Assembly: GCA_903834785.1 (NCBI GenBank)
Contig: CAILKP010000087.1
Span: 32,373-96,372 of the forward strand
Source of the DNA: an uncultured bacterium
GTDB lineage: Bacteria; Planctomycetota; Phycisphaerae; Phycisphaerales; UBA1924
Direction of reading: 5' to 3'
DNA: 64,000 bases
This document shows positions 20,241 through 29,159 of the stretch, in pieces. Below the pieces are notes generated by a model. It saw only the letters and a program-made list of their open reading frames with translations. It had not been told where the DNA came from and did no database searches. The position numbers and the translations under genes are program-made. Each line of letters begins with the position of its first letter. Position 1 is the stretch's first letter.

Positions 20241-20981
20241 ATGTCGGCCTTCTCCGTCCAAGGGTCATCCCCGTACAACGCCGGTTTCTACGACGCCCGG
20301 CGCGAGGGATCCCGCGCCTCGGCCAAGGCCGTGCTCTCGCTGGTGCTTGACTGGCTCTGCCCCGGCTCCATCATCGACATCGGCTGCGGCGAGTGCGACT
20401 GGCTCTCCGTCGCACAGTCCCTGGGCGTCACCGACATCACCGGGATTGACGGCAGCTACATCGACCGCTCCCGACTGCCGATCGACCCGTCGCGCTTCAC
20501 ACCCGTCGATCTCGTCCGGCCGTTTACGATGCCGCGGACCTTCGATCTGGCGATGTCGCTGGAAGTTGCCGAGCATCTGCCCTCAGACTCTGCAGACGGC
20601 TTCGTCGCCAGCATCACCGCGCTCGCACCCGCCGTGCTGTTCTCCGCGGCAATGCCCGGCCAGGGCGGCACCAACCACCTCAACGAGCAGTGGCCCGCGT
20701 ACTGGGCCGATCGCTTCGCCGCCCGCGGCTACGTGTGCTTCGACGCCATCCGACCGCTGGTGTGGGCCGACGCCAGCATCGACGTCTGGTACCGTCAGAA
20801 CGTCCTGTTGTACATCCGCTCGGATCATCCGCTGGCCGCCCTGCCCGCGCTGCGGCACGCTCGCACCGCAAAGCCGCTGGATCTGGTGCACCCGGAAGTC
20901 TTCAGCTGGGCCCGCAACCCCGGGCTCAAGACTTCCGCCCGGCTGCTCTACCGCGCTGCCACACGCAAGCTCGGCGGCTGA
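20241..20981 (+). CDS. Class I SAM-dependent methyltransferase
   Basis: The 246-residue protein has the SAM-binding motif I IIDIGCGECDWL (about 45-56), an acidic loop GIDGSYID after strand 2, and the post-motif SLEVAEHLP. This is a methyltransferase type 11/12/23 pattern, often seen in enzymes acting on small molecules, sugars or lipids. A strong AAGGGAGAG ribosome-binding site (20228-20236) precedes ATG 20241. It ends 11 bp from the end of the convergent neuC-like gene. Proximity to the NeuC and MurD genes hints at envelope glycan work, but the substrate cannot be told. Confidence 0.82.
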   Translation: MSAFSVQGSSPYNAGFYDARREGSRASAKAVLSLVLDWLCPGSIIDIGCGECDWLSVAQSLGVTDITGIDGSYIDRSRLPIDPSRFTPVDLVRPFTMPRTFDLAMSLEVAEHLPSDSADGFVASITALAPAVLFSAAMPGQGGTNHLNEQWPAYWADRFAARGYVCFDAIRPLVWADASIDVWYRQNVLLYIRSDHPLAALPALRHARTAKPLDLVHPEVFSWARNPGLKTSARLLYRAATRKLGG

Positions 20982-20992
20982 GGCCAAGCCGG

Positions 20993-22171
20993 TCAGTACG
21001 CGTTGCACTTGCGAAGCACCGCCGCGGCATGCCCGTCAGTCTTGCCCAGCAGCGCGGCAATCCGCTCGCCAGCTCGGCCGTTGCCGTACACCTTGCTCGG
21101 CTTGATCGTCCGCCGCCGCACCGCAGCAATCGCCGCGGCGATGGCACCGGCCTCCGCCCTGGCCACATCCACCACGTTGCCCGCACGCTCGCGCCCGGCT
21201 TGCCGCGGGCCCAGATTCACCACGGCCGTTCCCAGCGCCGCGGCCTCGATCAGCCCCGCCGATGAGTTGCCTACCAGCACGCCGCCCGATGCAGCAAGCC
21301 CTGCCAGCGTCCCCACAAACGCGCCTCGCGGCAGATGCTCGGCCAGCACCCACGGCACGCGGGCCTTGGCCGCGGGTGCCGCCATCTTTGTGTGCAGCGA
21401 CTCGCTGATGCCCTCGCGCCCCGCGTCGTAGTTGGGCTCCAGTGCAAGCACACCGCGCTGCGCCGCACGGTCGCACGCCGCCACCGCCACCTTGGCCCAC
21501 GCACGCTCGGCACGCTCGCCCAGGCCAGCAGGGTGCTGCAGCAGCACGATGTCCGGCATGCTCTCAGCACCGCTGTCGCTCTCCCAGCCCAGCGGGCCAT
21601 TCGCCTTGGCGAGCTCGGCCAGCCCGTCAATCGCCGGCGAGCCGACGTTGTGCACGCGGCCTCTGGGCTCACCCATCTTCACCAGCCGCGCTGCGGAAGT
21701 CGCCGTCGCCGCGCAGTGCAGGTGGGCCAGCTTGCTGATGGCATGCCGCATCGCCTCATCGGCCACGCCCTCGGCTCGGTCGCCGCCATGGATGTGGCAC
21801 AGCCCGTACCCGCCGATGCTCGCCGCCGCGGCAGCGGCAAACGCCTCGATCCGGTCACCCAGCACCACCACCCACTCGGGCCGGATGTGCCCGAACGCAT
21901 TGGCAAAGCCGCTCATCCCCTCGGCGGTGTCCAGCGCGTCAAGCTGGCGCGTGCGCGGTGAGGCCTGACCCTGCATCGGCACCACATCGGCCACGTGCTT
22001 GCCGAACTCCGCCTCCACTTCCTTGCCCGTTCCCGGCGGCAGCAGGTGGCTGCCGGCGATGACAACCTGCAGCCGCAGCGACTTGTGCGCCGCCACCGCC
22101 CGCATCACGGGCCGCAGCAGCCCGAACTCCGCCCGCGAACCGGTCACAATGCAGATCGTTTTCTTTGCCAA
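20993..22171 (-). CDS. neuC: UDP-N-acetylglucosamine 2-epimerase (hydrolysing), NeuC-like
   Basis: The 392-residue protein has the family N-terminus KKTICIVTGSRAEFGLLRPVM, the GDRIEAFAAA and CHIHGGDRAEGVADEAMRHA motifs, GSPAIDGL, and the late GNSSAGLIEAA motif that binds the nucleotide. Hydrolysing members convert UDP-GlcNAc (or a diacetamido relative) to the free 2-epimer for sialic-acid-type sugars; the exact sugar is inferred. The start is taken as TTG 22171, which has AAAGGA at a good distance upstream; there is no ATG in frame near here. It lies 42 bp after murD on the same strand, so the two are probably co-transcribed. No neuA or neuB is in the window. Confidence 0.85.
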   Translation of the reverse strand: MAKKTICIVTGSRAEFGLLRPVMRAVAAHKSLRLQVVIAGSHLLPPGTGKEVEAEFGKHVADVVPMQGQASPRTRQLDALDTAEGMSGFANAFGHIRPEWVVVLGDRIEAFAAAAAASIGGYGLCHIHGGDRAEGVADEAMRHAISKLAHLHCAATATSAARLVKMGEPRGRVHNVGSPAIDGLAELAKANGPLGWESDSGAESMPDIVLLQHPAGLGERAERAWAKVAVAACDRAAQRGVLALEPNYDAGREGISESLHTKMAAPAAKARVPWVLAEHLPRGAFVGTLAGLAASGGVLVGNSSAGLIEAAALGTAVVNLGPRQAGRERAGNVVDVARAEAGAIAAAIAAVRRRTIKPSKVYGNGRAGERIAALLGKTDGHAAAVLRKCNAY

Positions 22172-22213
22172 GTCGCGGCGTCCTTTGTGCCTGTGCGGGA
22201 AAACCAACTCAAC

Positions 22214-23572
22214 TCACAACTGCGAAACCAGCGCGATGAACTCACGCCCGCGGAACTCATAGTTCGCATACTGCCCCCAGCTGGCACACGCCGGTGAGAG
22301 CAGCACCACATCGCCCGCCTTGGCCCGCGCCGCGGCAGCCGCCACAGCACGCGACAGCACCTCACACACCTCCACGTGCCCCTTGCCGCCGGCGTGGGCG
22401 GCGATCTGCGGGCCCGTGGCACCGATGCAGTACAGCCCGGCCAGCTTCGGCGCCAGCTCACCGATGCACGTGAGATCGCTGTGCTTGTCGTACCCGCCGG
22501 CAATCAGGTGGATCCGCCCGTCGTCGGCGCCCTCGCTGAGCGCACTGATCGCCGTCAGGCATGCCTCCGGTGTCGTGCACTTCGAGTCGTTGTAGTAGCG
22601 CACGCCGCGCAACTCACGCACCAGCTGCAGCCGGTGCTCCAGCCCAGGGAACCCGCGGATCGCTTCGGCCAGCACCGCAGGGTCGGCGTCACGCCTGTAC
22701 GCGGCGCACGCCGCCAGGGCCTGCGCCGCGTTGATCGCGTTGTGCCGCCCCGGCAGGGCGATTGTGCCCGCCAGCGGCTGGTCGTCAGTCAGGATCACCT
22801 CCGCCCCGGTCCTGCGTGCCAGCTCGGCCCAACTGGCTACCGACCGGCCCAGCACCGCCACACCGCCGCGGGCTGCCGGCGGCTGGTGCGCCAGGAGGTG
22901 CTGCTTGCTGGCCTGGTAATGGTCAAAGTGCTCGTGCCAGTCCAGATGGTTGTCGCCGATGTTCGTCACCACCGCCACGCGCGGGCTGAACTTCTGCACC
23001 TGGCCAAGCCAGTGGAGCATGAAGCTCGACAGTTCCAGCACCACCGTTGTGCGCTCGGTGATCGGGTCGCTGGCCCCCGCGCCCAGCCGCCCCAGCAGCG
23101 ACACGCCGATGTTCCCGCCCAGTGCCACGCCTGCTCCGTCATCGGTGTGCATCAGCGCGTGGGTGATCATCGCCGTCGTCGTGCTCTTGCCCACCGTGCC
23201 GGTGATGCCGATGGTGTTCGCCGGGTTGGGCAGCCGCTCAACCATCAGCCCGATCTCGGTGTTGATCGGCACGCCCGCGGCTTTGGCCGCACTGAGGTAC
23301 CGGTCATCCCACGGGTGCGGCACCGCCGGGTTGGCGATCACCAGGTCCGTCTTGACAAAGTCCTCATCGCGGTGCTCACCCAGCCGCAGCGTCACGCTGC
23401 CAGCGGCGATCAGATCACCCAGTTCCTCGGCCGGCTCCTTGAGCTGGTCGGCGGGCTTGGTGTCCGTGACCAGCACCTTGGCACCCTGCCCGGCCAGCCA
23501 GCGTGCAACGCCGCTGCCGCCGCCAAAGCGGCCCAGTCCCATCACCGTTACACGCGTGCCGGCAAAGCTCAT
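22214..23572 (-). CDS. murD: UDP-N-acetylmuramoylalanine--D-glutamate ligase
   Basis: MurD adds D-glutamate to UDP-MurNAc-L-Ala in cytoplasmic peptidoglycan precursor synthesis. The 452-residue protein has an N-terminal Rossmann domain (VTVMGLGRFGGGSGVARWL), the ATP-binding P-loop GITGTVGKSTTTAMI (about 120-134), VLELSSFML with the glutamate and serine of the family, NIGDNHLDWH, the GRHNAINAAQALAA motif, and YNDSKCTTPEA, plus the C-terminal GGYDKHSDL and LLSPACASWGQYANYEFRG. This is strong evidence that this planctomycete makes peptidoglycan precursors. ATG 23572 gives the expected N-terminus; the ORF extends upstream without similarity. There is no clear Shine-Dalgarno. Confidence 0.96.
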   Translation of the reverse strand: MSFAGTRVTVMGLGRFGGGSGVARWLAGQGAKVLVTDTKPADQLKEPAEELGDLIAAGSVTLRLGEHRDEDFVKTDLVIANPAVPHPWDDRYLSAAKAAGVPINTEIGLMVERLPNPANTIGITGTVGKSTTTAMITHALMHTDDGAGVALGGNIGVSLLGRLGAGASDPITERTTVVLELSSFMLHWLGQVQKFSPRVAVVTNIGDNHLDWHEHFDHYQASKQHLLAHQPPAARGGVAVLGRSVASWAELARRTGAEVILTDDQPLAGTIALPGRHNAINAAQALAACAAYRRDADPAVLAEAIRGFPGLEHRLQLVRELRGVRYYNDSKCTTPEACLTAISALSEGADDGRIHLIAGGYDKHSDLTCIGELAPKLAGLYCIGATGPQIAAHAGGKGHVEVCEVLSRAVAAAAARAKAGDVVLLSPACASWGQYANYEFRGREFIALVSQL

Positions 23573-24055
23573 CACCGAGCGTACGACCAGCAACGCCCGC
23601 GGGGCAGCGCCGAGAAAAATCTGCATCTGCTGACGGAACCGACGGCACGCTGCATCTCGAATGTCACCGCAGAAGACGTGAAACCGACCGCCAGGTTTTC
23701 CGGAATACTTCTGGCAGAGCCGGGCTGGTGATGGTGGATCAAGCAACAGATGATCTGCCGCGTGGGTCACCAATCGCATGGCTCCTTCGAGTTTGCGTCA
23801 GCTCGGGCCGCACATGTTGCCCCGATCCTGACAGGATGCCGCCGGCTTATCTCCCGGCTCTATCGCGCACTATCGGCCTGACTTCTTTCCCTCCGCCCCT
23901 CCCCTTCGCCTCCCACCGCGCACCCAAACGTTTAGATCTCTTTTCACCCGCGTGGCTGCCCAATCAGCGGCCCGCTGGGTTTCGCACGCCCTGTTGCCGC
24001 CGCTCCGCGGCAGGTTGCCGGGCTGCCCGCTCTCGTGATTGCCAAGAGGTGGAAC
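23573..24055. other. Divergent intergenic region between murD and a small membrane protein gene
   Basis: This 483-bp stretch should contain the murD promoter (leftward) and that of the gene at 24056. I see AT-richer patches around 23695-23715 and 23930-23945, but no convincing promoter, hairpin or RNA gene. ORFs in it are low-complexity. Confidence 0.4.
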
Positions 24056-24760
24056 GTGAAAACTGCCGTCCGCAAACTCCAGCCCCCTCGCCAGCGCGGC
24101 GACTTCACCGGCCGGCTCGCAGCCACCGCAGCGACACCCGCCAAGCCGTCGCCGATGCCGACATCCCGCCCGGCGATCTCGCCGACACTCCCCTCCGCCG
24201 AGACCATGATTGAAACGAAGCCCACGGGCGATGCTCAGTCCGCCCCCGCCCAGCGTCGGCGCGGACGCAGCGGCATCTCCCGCCCTGCTGCCGTTGCGCT
24301 CGTCGCGGCCTATGCCACGGTCCTGGCGCTCATCGCCGGCGGCTCGCTTGTTCAGGCCCCGCCCGTGCCGCTGCAGCCCGGCAACTCATCGCCAACCGCC
24401 AGCCCCGATCTCACCGCTCCCGAATCCTCCGCCCAGGAAACTGATGACCACCTCTCCGGCCTGAGTTCCACTCGGCCGACCTCGCGCATCTTCCGCCGCG
24501 GCGGCGCCAGCCCTGACGACACCCTGGCCACGGTCTGCGGAACCCCAGTAACCACCCCAGAACCTGCCGCACAGCCAGCCGCGGCTGCTGAGATCGCCGC
24601 TGCCAACCGCAATCACGTGGCGCTGGTCCGTGATGTGACGGGGAAGACCATCGCCCTCATCCTGACCCGTATCGCCTCCCCGGTATCCGCTCCTGTCGGC
24701 TCACCGACCGACACCTCGTGCCCCACTCCGTCCGCACCGGCCATTCCACAGCACATCTGA
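24056..24760 (+). CDS. Hypothetical single-pass membrane protein
   Basis: The 234-residue protein has a basic, Pro/Ala-rich N-terminus and one hydrophobic segment at about 77-97 (AAVALVAAYATVLALIAGGSL). After it comes a Pro/Ser/Thr-rich, probably disordered outer part with two cysteines. The start is taken as GTG 24056, preceded by GAGG (24046-24049) at 6-nt spacing. ATG 24206 is an alternative that would leave a shorter cytoplasmic tail. No domain is recognised. A strong terminator follows, so it is probably transcribed alone. Its high proportion of Pro, Thr and Ala makes this the least certain gene in the region. Confidence 0.5.
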   Translation: MKTAVRKLQPPRQRGDFTGRLAATAATPAKPSPMPTSRPAISPTLPSAETMIETKPTGDAQSAPAQRRRGRSGISRPAAVALVAAYATVLALIAGGSLVQAPPVPLQPGNSSPTASPDLTAPESSAQETDDHLSGLSSTRPTSRIFRRGGASPDDTLATVCGTPVTTPEPAAQPAAAAEIAAANRNHVALVRDVTGKTIALILTRIASPVSAPVGSPTDTSCPTPSAPAIPQHI

Positions 24761-24839
24761 TTCCGCCGACCCCCATTCCCCCATCGCCCCAGCCGCCGCG
24801 ACAGGCCGCTCCAACTTCACCGCTGACCCCACGATCGGG

Positions 24840-24885
24840 CCGGGCATCACGCCAGTATGTGCTGGCGGCCCGGCTCGTTTTTTTT
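24840..24885 (+). terminator. Rho-independent terminator
   Basis: The inner stem CGCCAG/CTGGCG has a TATGTG loop. It is stacked on the outer stem CCGGGC (24840-24845)/GCCCGG (24868-24873) with a 4-nt bulge, and is followed by CTCG and eight T residues (24878-24885). Confidence 0.88.
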
Positions 24886-24957
24886 ACCGTCGCCACCGTC
24901 CTTCGGGGCCGGAGATGAGCGAACCCCGGCCAACACCGATCTTTGTTATCGGACGAT

Positions 24958-25749
24958 ATGCATCCTCCGATGATTCCCCGGCGTGGAGGGCCAGTCCTGC
25001 CGCCACCCGCCAATCATCGCCCCGTGCTTGATGCCATCCGCCAACGCAACCCGAAGCGATCGATCCCCGCGATCCTCTTCTACGACTTCTGCCACACCGT
25101 CTGCTGGCTGATGCTGCTGATCTTCTTCCGCCTCCGCGTCTGGGGCCAGCACAACATGCCCAGGACCGGGCCGTTCATTGTCGCGGTCAACCACCAGAGC
25201 CACCTGGACCCGATGATCGCCGGCATGGCCACCCGCGGGCGGCACCTCAACTTCATCGCCCGCTCCACACTCTTTGGCAACCCGCTGTTCGGCAAGCTCA
25301 TCGGCCTGCTCAACAGCGTGCCGCTGAACCAGAACGCCCCTGACACCCAGGCCATCCGCACGTGCATCGAGCAGCTGGGCATGGGCCGGGCCGTGCTGAT
25401 CTTCCCCGAGGGCTCCCGCACCAAGGACGGGGCCATGCACCCATTTAAGAAGGGCGTCTGGCTCCTGCTCAGCCGGGCCAAGTGCCCGGTGCTGCCAGTC
25501 GCCATCGAGGGGGCGTACGACGCCTGGCGCCGCGGCGAGAGCCGACCCAAACTCCTGGGCCAGCGCGTCAGCGCCATGGTCGGGGCCCCCATCGCCGCTG
25601 AGACGCTTCTGGCCATGGGCCACGAGCAGGGCCTTCGCCACCTGCGGGCCACCATCGAGGGCATGCGCGTCCAGCTCGCTGAGAAGTTTGAGCAGGCCGG
25701 CCACCCCCTGACAACCAAGCCCGCCAGCGACCTGGACGAGCCGGATTGA
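24958..25749 (+). CDS. plsC: 1-acyl-sn-glycerol-3-phosphate acyltransferase (PlsC family)
   Basis: PlsC acylates lysophosphatidate at the membrane to give phosphatidate, the precursor of phospholipids. The 263-residue protein has a hydrophobic N-terminal segment (FYDFCHTVCWLMLLIFFRL), then the catalytic HxxxxD motif as NHQSHLDP (His79, Asp84), the GLLNSVPLNQ region, and the phosphate-binding FPEGSRTKDG (about 149-158). The later PVLPVAIEGAYDAW is the fourth conserved block. ATG 24958 is used; ATG 24970 or TTG 24943 are alternatives. Its stop codon overlaps the start of the next gene, so the two are translationally coupled. Related family members act on other lipids, so substrate specificity is inferred. 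Confidence 0.88.
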   Translation: MHPPMIPRRGGPVLPPPANHRPVLDAIRQRNPKRSIPAILFYDFCHTVCWLMLLIFFRLRVWGQHNMPRTGPFIVAVNHQSHLDPMIAGMATRGRHLNFIARSTLFGNPLFGKLIGLLNSVPLNQNAPDTQAIRTCIEQLGMGRAVLIFPEGSRTKDGAMHPFKKGVWLLLSRAKCPVLPVAIEGAYDAWRRGESRPKLLGQRVSAMVGAPIAAETLLAMGHEQGLRHLRATIEGMRVQLAEKFEQAGHPLTTKPASDLDEPD

Positions 25750-27119
25750 CCCCACCACACTCCAACCCCGCGCGCCCGGCCGCCACGGCGGCCAGCCGCC
25801 CGCCCAGCCCCCTGCTGCTCTGGCTGTGGCTGGTACCACTTGCCATCGTGGCCTGGTGGACGGCCAACTCCATCGGCCAGATCGGCCGCGAGCACATGGA
25901 GGTCGGCGAGCGCTTCCGCGATTTCCTGGAGTTCTACAGCGGTGCCGAGGCCCTGGTCAAAGGCACGCCGCTGTACGAAGCCGGCAAGCTCGGCTACATC
26001 TATCCGCCCCTGCTGGCGGTGATCATGAAGCCGATGGCCTTCCTGCCCATCGATCAGGCCGCCCTGATCTGGCTGGCCGTCAAGGTCATCGCGGTGCTGG
26101 TCTCCGTCTGGTTCGGTGCCCGCGCGGTGGCCGCCCGCTTTGATCTGGATCGCCACGCACCCCTTGCCCTCGTCGGCGGCGTCATCGCCGCCATCGGCAC
26201 CGCGCTGCTGGCCGACAAACTCCGGGCCGAGTTCCGCATGCAGCAGTCCAACACCCTGCTGCTGCTGGGCTGGACACTGGCTCTGGTCTGGCTGGATCGC
26301 CGGCCGACCCTGGCGGGCTTTGTTCTGGGCTTCGCCGTCACCATCAAGTACGTGGCCCTCATCGCCCTGCCGTATCTGCTCATCCGGCGTCGCTTCCGTG
26401 CCGCGGCCGCGATGGCTGTTTCCATGGTCGCCCTCGCCCTGGCGCCCGCCCTGGTCATTGGCTGGCAGGAAAATCTCGATGGCCTGCAGCGTGCCCTGGG
26501 CGGCATCGGCTCCATGCTCGCCGGCAGCACGCCGCAGTCAGGTGAGGCCAAGGTCATGGCCCTGACCCGGATCGGCTGCTCCATCCCCACCGCCATGGCG
26601 CACTTCCTGGGCGAACCCGGCCTCTCGCTCCGCTCCATCGCCCTCATCGGCCTGGTTGCCGCCGCCACCTTTGCCGGGGCCTGGGCCATCTACGCCCGGC
26701 GCGGGCAAGCCATGTTCGCCACCCGCGGCGGCAGGAACGAACTGCCGCCCTACCTCGGCGGCACCGCCGATGCCGACCGCCTCCGCATCGTCGCCCTGGA
26801 ATGGTGCGGCCTCATCGTCGCCGCCCTGTGCTTCTCACCCCAGACCAACAGCCCCCACATGGTGCAGTTGCTGCCGGTCTGCTTCGCCATCGCCGCCGCG
26901 GCTATCGCGCCGCTGAACAACTCCGCCAAGCTGCGCTGGCTTGCCATCGCCTCGGGTGCCGTACTGGTGGCCGGACTGACCCTGCCGCCGAGTTCAGCGT
27001 CCAACCGCGAGTTCGTTTACGCCGTCCACCGTGCCGGCTGGCCATGCTGGGCGATGCTGGTGAGCTACCTCCTTCTGCTTGCCGCGGCGTTGCCCCGAAG
27101 CCCGGCCCGCAAGGGCTGA
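25746..27119 (+). CDS. GT87-type integral membrane glycosyltransferase (DUF2029)
   Basis: The 457-residue polytopic protein has around ten hydrophobic segments. The signature GTPLYEAGKLGYIYPPLLAVIMKPMAFLP (split by the family's conserved YPP) and the acidic residues in the first extracytoplasmic loop (RFRDFLEFYSGAEAL) are typical of GT87/PimE-like polyprenol-phosphate-mannose-dependent glycosyltransferases. These transfer a sugar from a lipid carrier on the outer face of the cytoplasmic membrane. The start TTG 25746 overlaps the plsC stop as TTGA. The coupling with plsC suggests work on a glycolipid or lipid-linked envelope polymer; this is inference. The donor and acceptor are unknown. Confidence 0.8.
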   Translation: MTPPHSNPARPAATAASRPPSPLLLWLWLVPLAIVAWWTANSIGQIGREHMEVGERFRDFLEFYSGAEALVKGTPLYEAGKLGYIYPPLLAVIMKPMAFLPIDQAALIWLAVKVIAVLVSVWFGARAVAARFDLDRHAPLALVGGVIAAIGTALLADKLRAEFRMQQSNTLLLLGWTLALVWLDRRPTLAGFVLGFAVTIKYVALIALPYLLIRRRFRAAAAMAVSMVALALAPALVIGWQENLDGLQRALGGIGSMLAGSTPQSGEAKVMALTRIGCSIPTAMAHFLGEPGLSLRSIALIGLVAAATFAGAWAIYARRGQAMFATRGGRNELPPYLGGTADADRLRIVALEWCGLIVAALCFSPQTNSPHMVQLLPVCFAIAAAAIAPLNNSAKLRWLAIASGAVLVAGLTLPPSSASNREFVYAVHRAGWPCWAMLVSYLLLLAAALPRSPARKG

Positions 27120-27428
27120 AAAACTAGGGCATCCCCCAGAGCCCGAAAAGCTCTTCGATGTTCCAGAAAAAACCTGTTGTGGTGTGGTTTGTCCCCTGCA
27201 AACGGGGGAACTCACCGATTCCTGAGCAGTTTTTCTAGAATTCGGCCGTAAATTCCGGTATAGCACTACAGAAAACCTGTTTCAATCGAGAAGTGTTGAA
27301 CTCAACAGTCCGAAATCGAAAGAGCATCACGTCTCCGGCCTCGCGACCAGTTTTTTCCTCTGGGAGTTGGGCATCCGTCCCCCAGGCTCTACCGCCCCAT
27401 CGCCGCGATGCGATGAAAGGAACCGTCC
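27120..27428. other. AT-richer leader region upstream of the chemoreceptor gene
   Basis: This 309-bp stretch is AT-richer than its surroundings. It has two near-copies of CAGAAAA(AA)CCTGTT (about 27164 and 27270), CAGTTTTT tracts at about 27236 and 27349, a TCCCC/GGGGA hairpin, and an AGAGC/GCTCT hairpin at 27138-27154. No sigma-28 or sigma-54 promoter could be read. It probably contains the promoter of the chemoreceptor gene. Confidence 0.4.
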
Positions 27429-29057
27429 ATGACGATCAAAACCCGCCTCTTCCTCGGCTTTGGCCTGATCGCCGTCGTGGCTGTCTCAGCCAGCGTCTTT
27501 GTGTGGAACCGTGTCGACCGCATGGCCGATCGCGTCGCGTACATGACCAGCGTGCGGTACCCCACCGCCATGACAGCCGAGCGGATCGAGTCGGACCTTC
27601 GCGCCACCCGCGTCGACCTGCGCAGCTATCTGCTCTTCCACGCCGACGAGGCCCACCGCCGTCAGGCCGGCGAGTCCTTTGTTGCCCACTGGAAGGAAGT
27701 CAACACCGAAGTCGACCACCTCAAGTCCCTCTCCCAGCACTGGACCGTTCAGGCCAACAAGGACAAGCTCGCGGCGATGATCGACAAGCTCAAGCCCCTG
27801 ACCGACGCCCAGCATGCGATCATGACCACCGCCGATGCAGGCAAGAATGACGAAGCCGTCGCGCTCATGCACGGCACCGCGCTGACACTGAGCACGGATA
27901 TCCAGCAGACGCTCGACCAGATCATCGACGCTCAGCAGGAACTGCTCAAGGGCAACATTGGGGAGATGAACAGCGCCAAACAGATGGCCACCACCGCATC
28001 GCTTGCCTCCGCGGGCATCGTCGGTGTTCTGGGCCTGTTCATCGCCGGCTTCACCGCCGCCTCCATCCTCCGGCCACTGAACATCCTCCAGGCACGTCTC
28101 AAGGACATCGCCGAGGGTGAGGGCGACCTGACCGTCAAGCTCGACGAATCGGCCAAGGATGAGCTCGGCGAGGTTTCACGCTCCTTCAACAAGTTCGTCG
28201 CCAAGATCCGCGATGTGCTGCGCGGGACCATCTCCACGACCAACCAAGTCGCCGCAGCGTCCACTCAGGTCGCCGCCAGCAGCGAGGAGCTCGCCCGCAC
28301 GGTGCAGACCCAGGAGCAGGCCGCGGCACAGGTTTCATCGGCCGTTACCCAGCTGGCCGCCAGCGTGACCGAGGTGGCCAACAAGAGCACCGATGCCAAG
28401 AACACCGCTGAACAGTCCATGAACGAGGCCAACCGCGGCGGCGAACTGGTTCGCCAGACCGTCGAACAGCTCGGCCAGATCGACACCCGCTTCAACGAGG
28501 TCGCCGAAGTCGTCGGCACCCTTGAAAAGCAGGGCGAAGAAGTCGGGCGCATCGTTCAGGTCATCCAGGACATCGCCGACCAGACCAACCTGCTGGCCCT
28601 CAACGCCGCCATCGAGGCCGCCCGGGCCGGCGAGCACGGCCGCGGCTTTGCCGTCGTCGCCGATGAGGTCCGCAAGCTCGCCGAGCGCACGACCCAGGCC
28701 ACCGGCGAGGTCTCCAAGACCATCGGCGGCATGCGTGACGGCACCGTGATGGCCGCCGCGGCCATGAAAACCGGCCGGCAGACCGTGTCCCAGGGCCGCC
28801 AGATGGGCGGTCAGACCGGCGAAGCCGTGCAGTGCATCGTCCGCAGCCAGCAGGCCGCCGAGCAGGTCGTCGCCTCCATCGCCGCCGCCACGCAGCAGCA
28901 GGCCTCGGCAACCGAGGAGATCAGCCGGACCATCGAGCAGATGACCGCCTCCAACGCCGAATCGGCTAGTGCCGCCAACCAGGCCGCCCAGGCCGCGGGC
29001 AACCTGTCCCAGCAGGCCGAGGACCTCAAGCGGCTGATGACCCAGTTCAAGGTCTAA
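27429..29057 (+). CDS. Methyl-accepting chemotaxis protein
   Basis: The 542-residue transmembrane receptor has TM1 at about 6-25, a periplasmic four-helix-bundle sensor of the 4HB_MCP type (about 26-187), and TM2 at about 188-213. A HAMP linker ([24 protein letters not shown]) and a long coiled-coil signalling domain follow. The hairpin tip, with [21 protein letters not shown] and [18 protein letters not shown], lies at about 378-420 and contacts CheA and CheW. There is no C-terminal CheR-binding pentapeptide. AAGGA (27417-27421) precedes ATG 27429. No other chemotaxis gene is adjacent, so the kinase partner is elsewhere. The ligand is unknown. Confidence 0.95.
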   Translation: MTIKTRLFLGFGLIAVVAVSASVFVWNRVDRMADRVAYMTSVRYPTAMTAERIESDLRATRVDLRSYLLFHADEAHRRQAGESFVAHWKEVNTEVDHLKSLSQHWTVQANKDKLAAMIDKLKPLTDAQHAIMTTADAGKNDEAVALMHGTALTLSTDIQQTLDQIIDAQQELLKGNIGEMNSAKQMATTASLASAGIVGVLGLFIAGFTAASILRPLNILQARLKDIAEGEGDLTVKLDESAKDELGEVSRSFNKFVAKIRDVLRGTISTTNQVAAASTQVAASSEELARTVQTQEQAAAQVSSAVTQLAASVTEVANKSTDAKNTAEQSMNEANRGGELVRQTVEQLGQIDTRFNEVAEVVGTLEKQGEEVGRIVQVIQDIADQTNLLALNAAIEAARAGEHGRGFAVVADEVRKLAERTTQATGEVSKTIGGMRDGTVMAAAAMKTGRQTVSQGRQMGGQTGEAVQCIVRSQQAAEQVVASIAAATQQQASATEEISRTIEQMTASNAESASAANQAAQAAGNLSQQAEDLKRLMTQFKV

Positions 29058-29105
29058 GCCCGACGCCGGCCCGGTCCGACCGGTCACCACATTCCAGTGA
29101 CTCCA

Positions 29106-29140
29106 CGCAAGCCGGGCCCAAGCCCGGCTTGCGTTGCTTT
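29106..29140 (+). terminator. Rho-independent terminator
   Basis: A perfect 12-bp stem CGCAAGCCGGGC (29106-29117) pairs with 29122-29133 around CCAA and is followed by TTGCTTT. It lies between the chemoreceptor and the LptD-like gene. Confidence 0.8.
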
Positions 29141-29159
29141 GGCTCGATAGACTCGGCGC

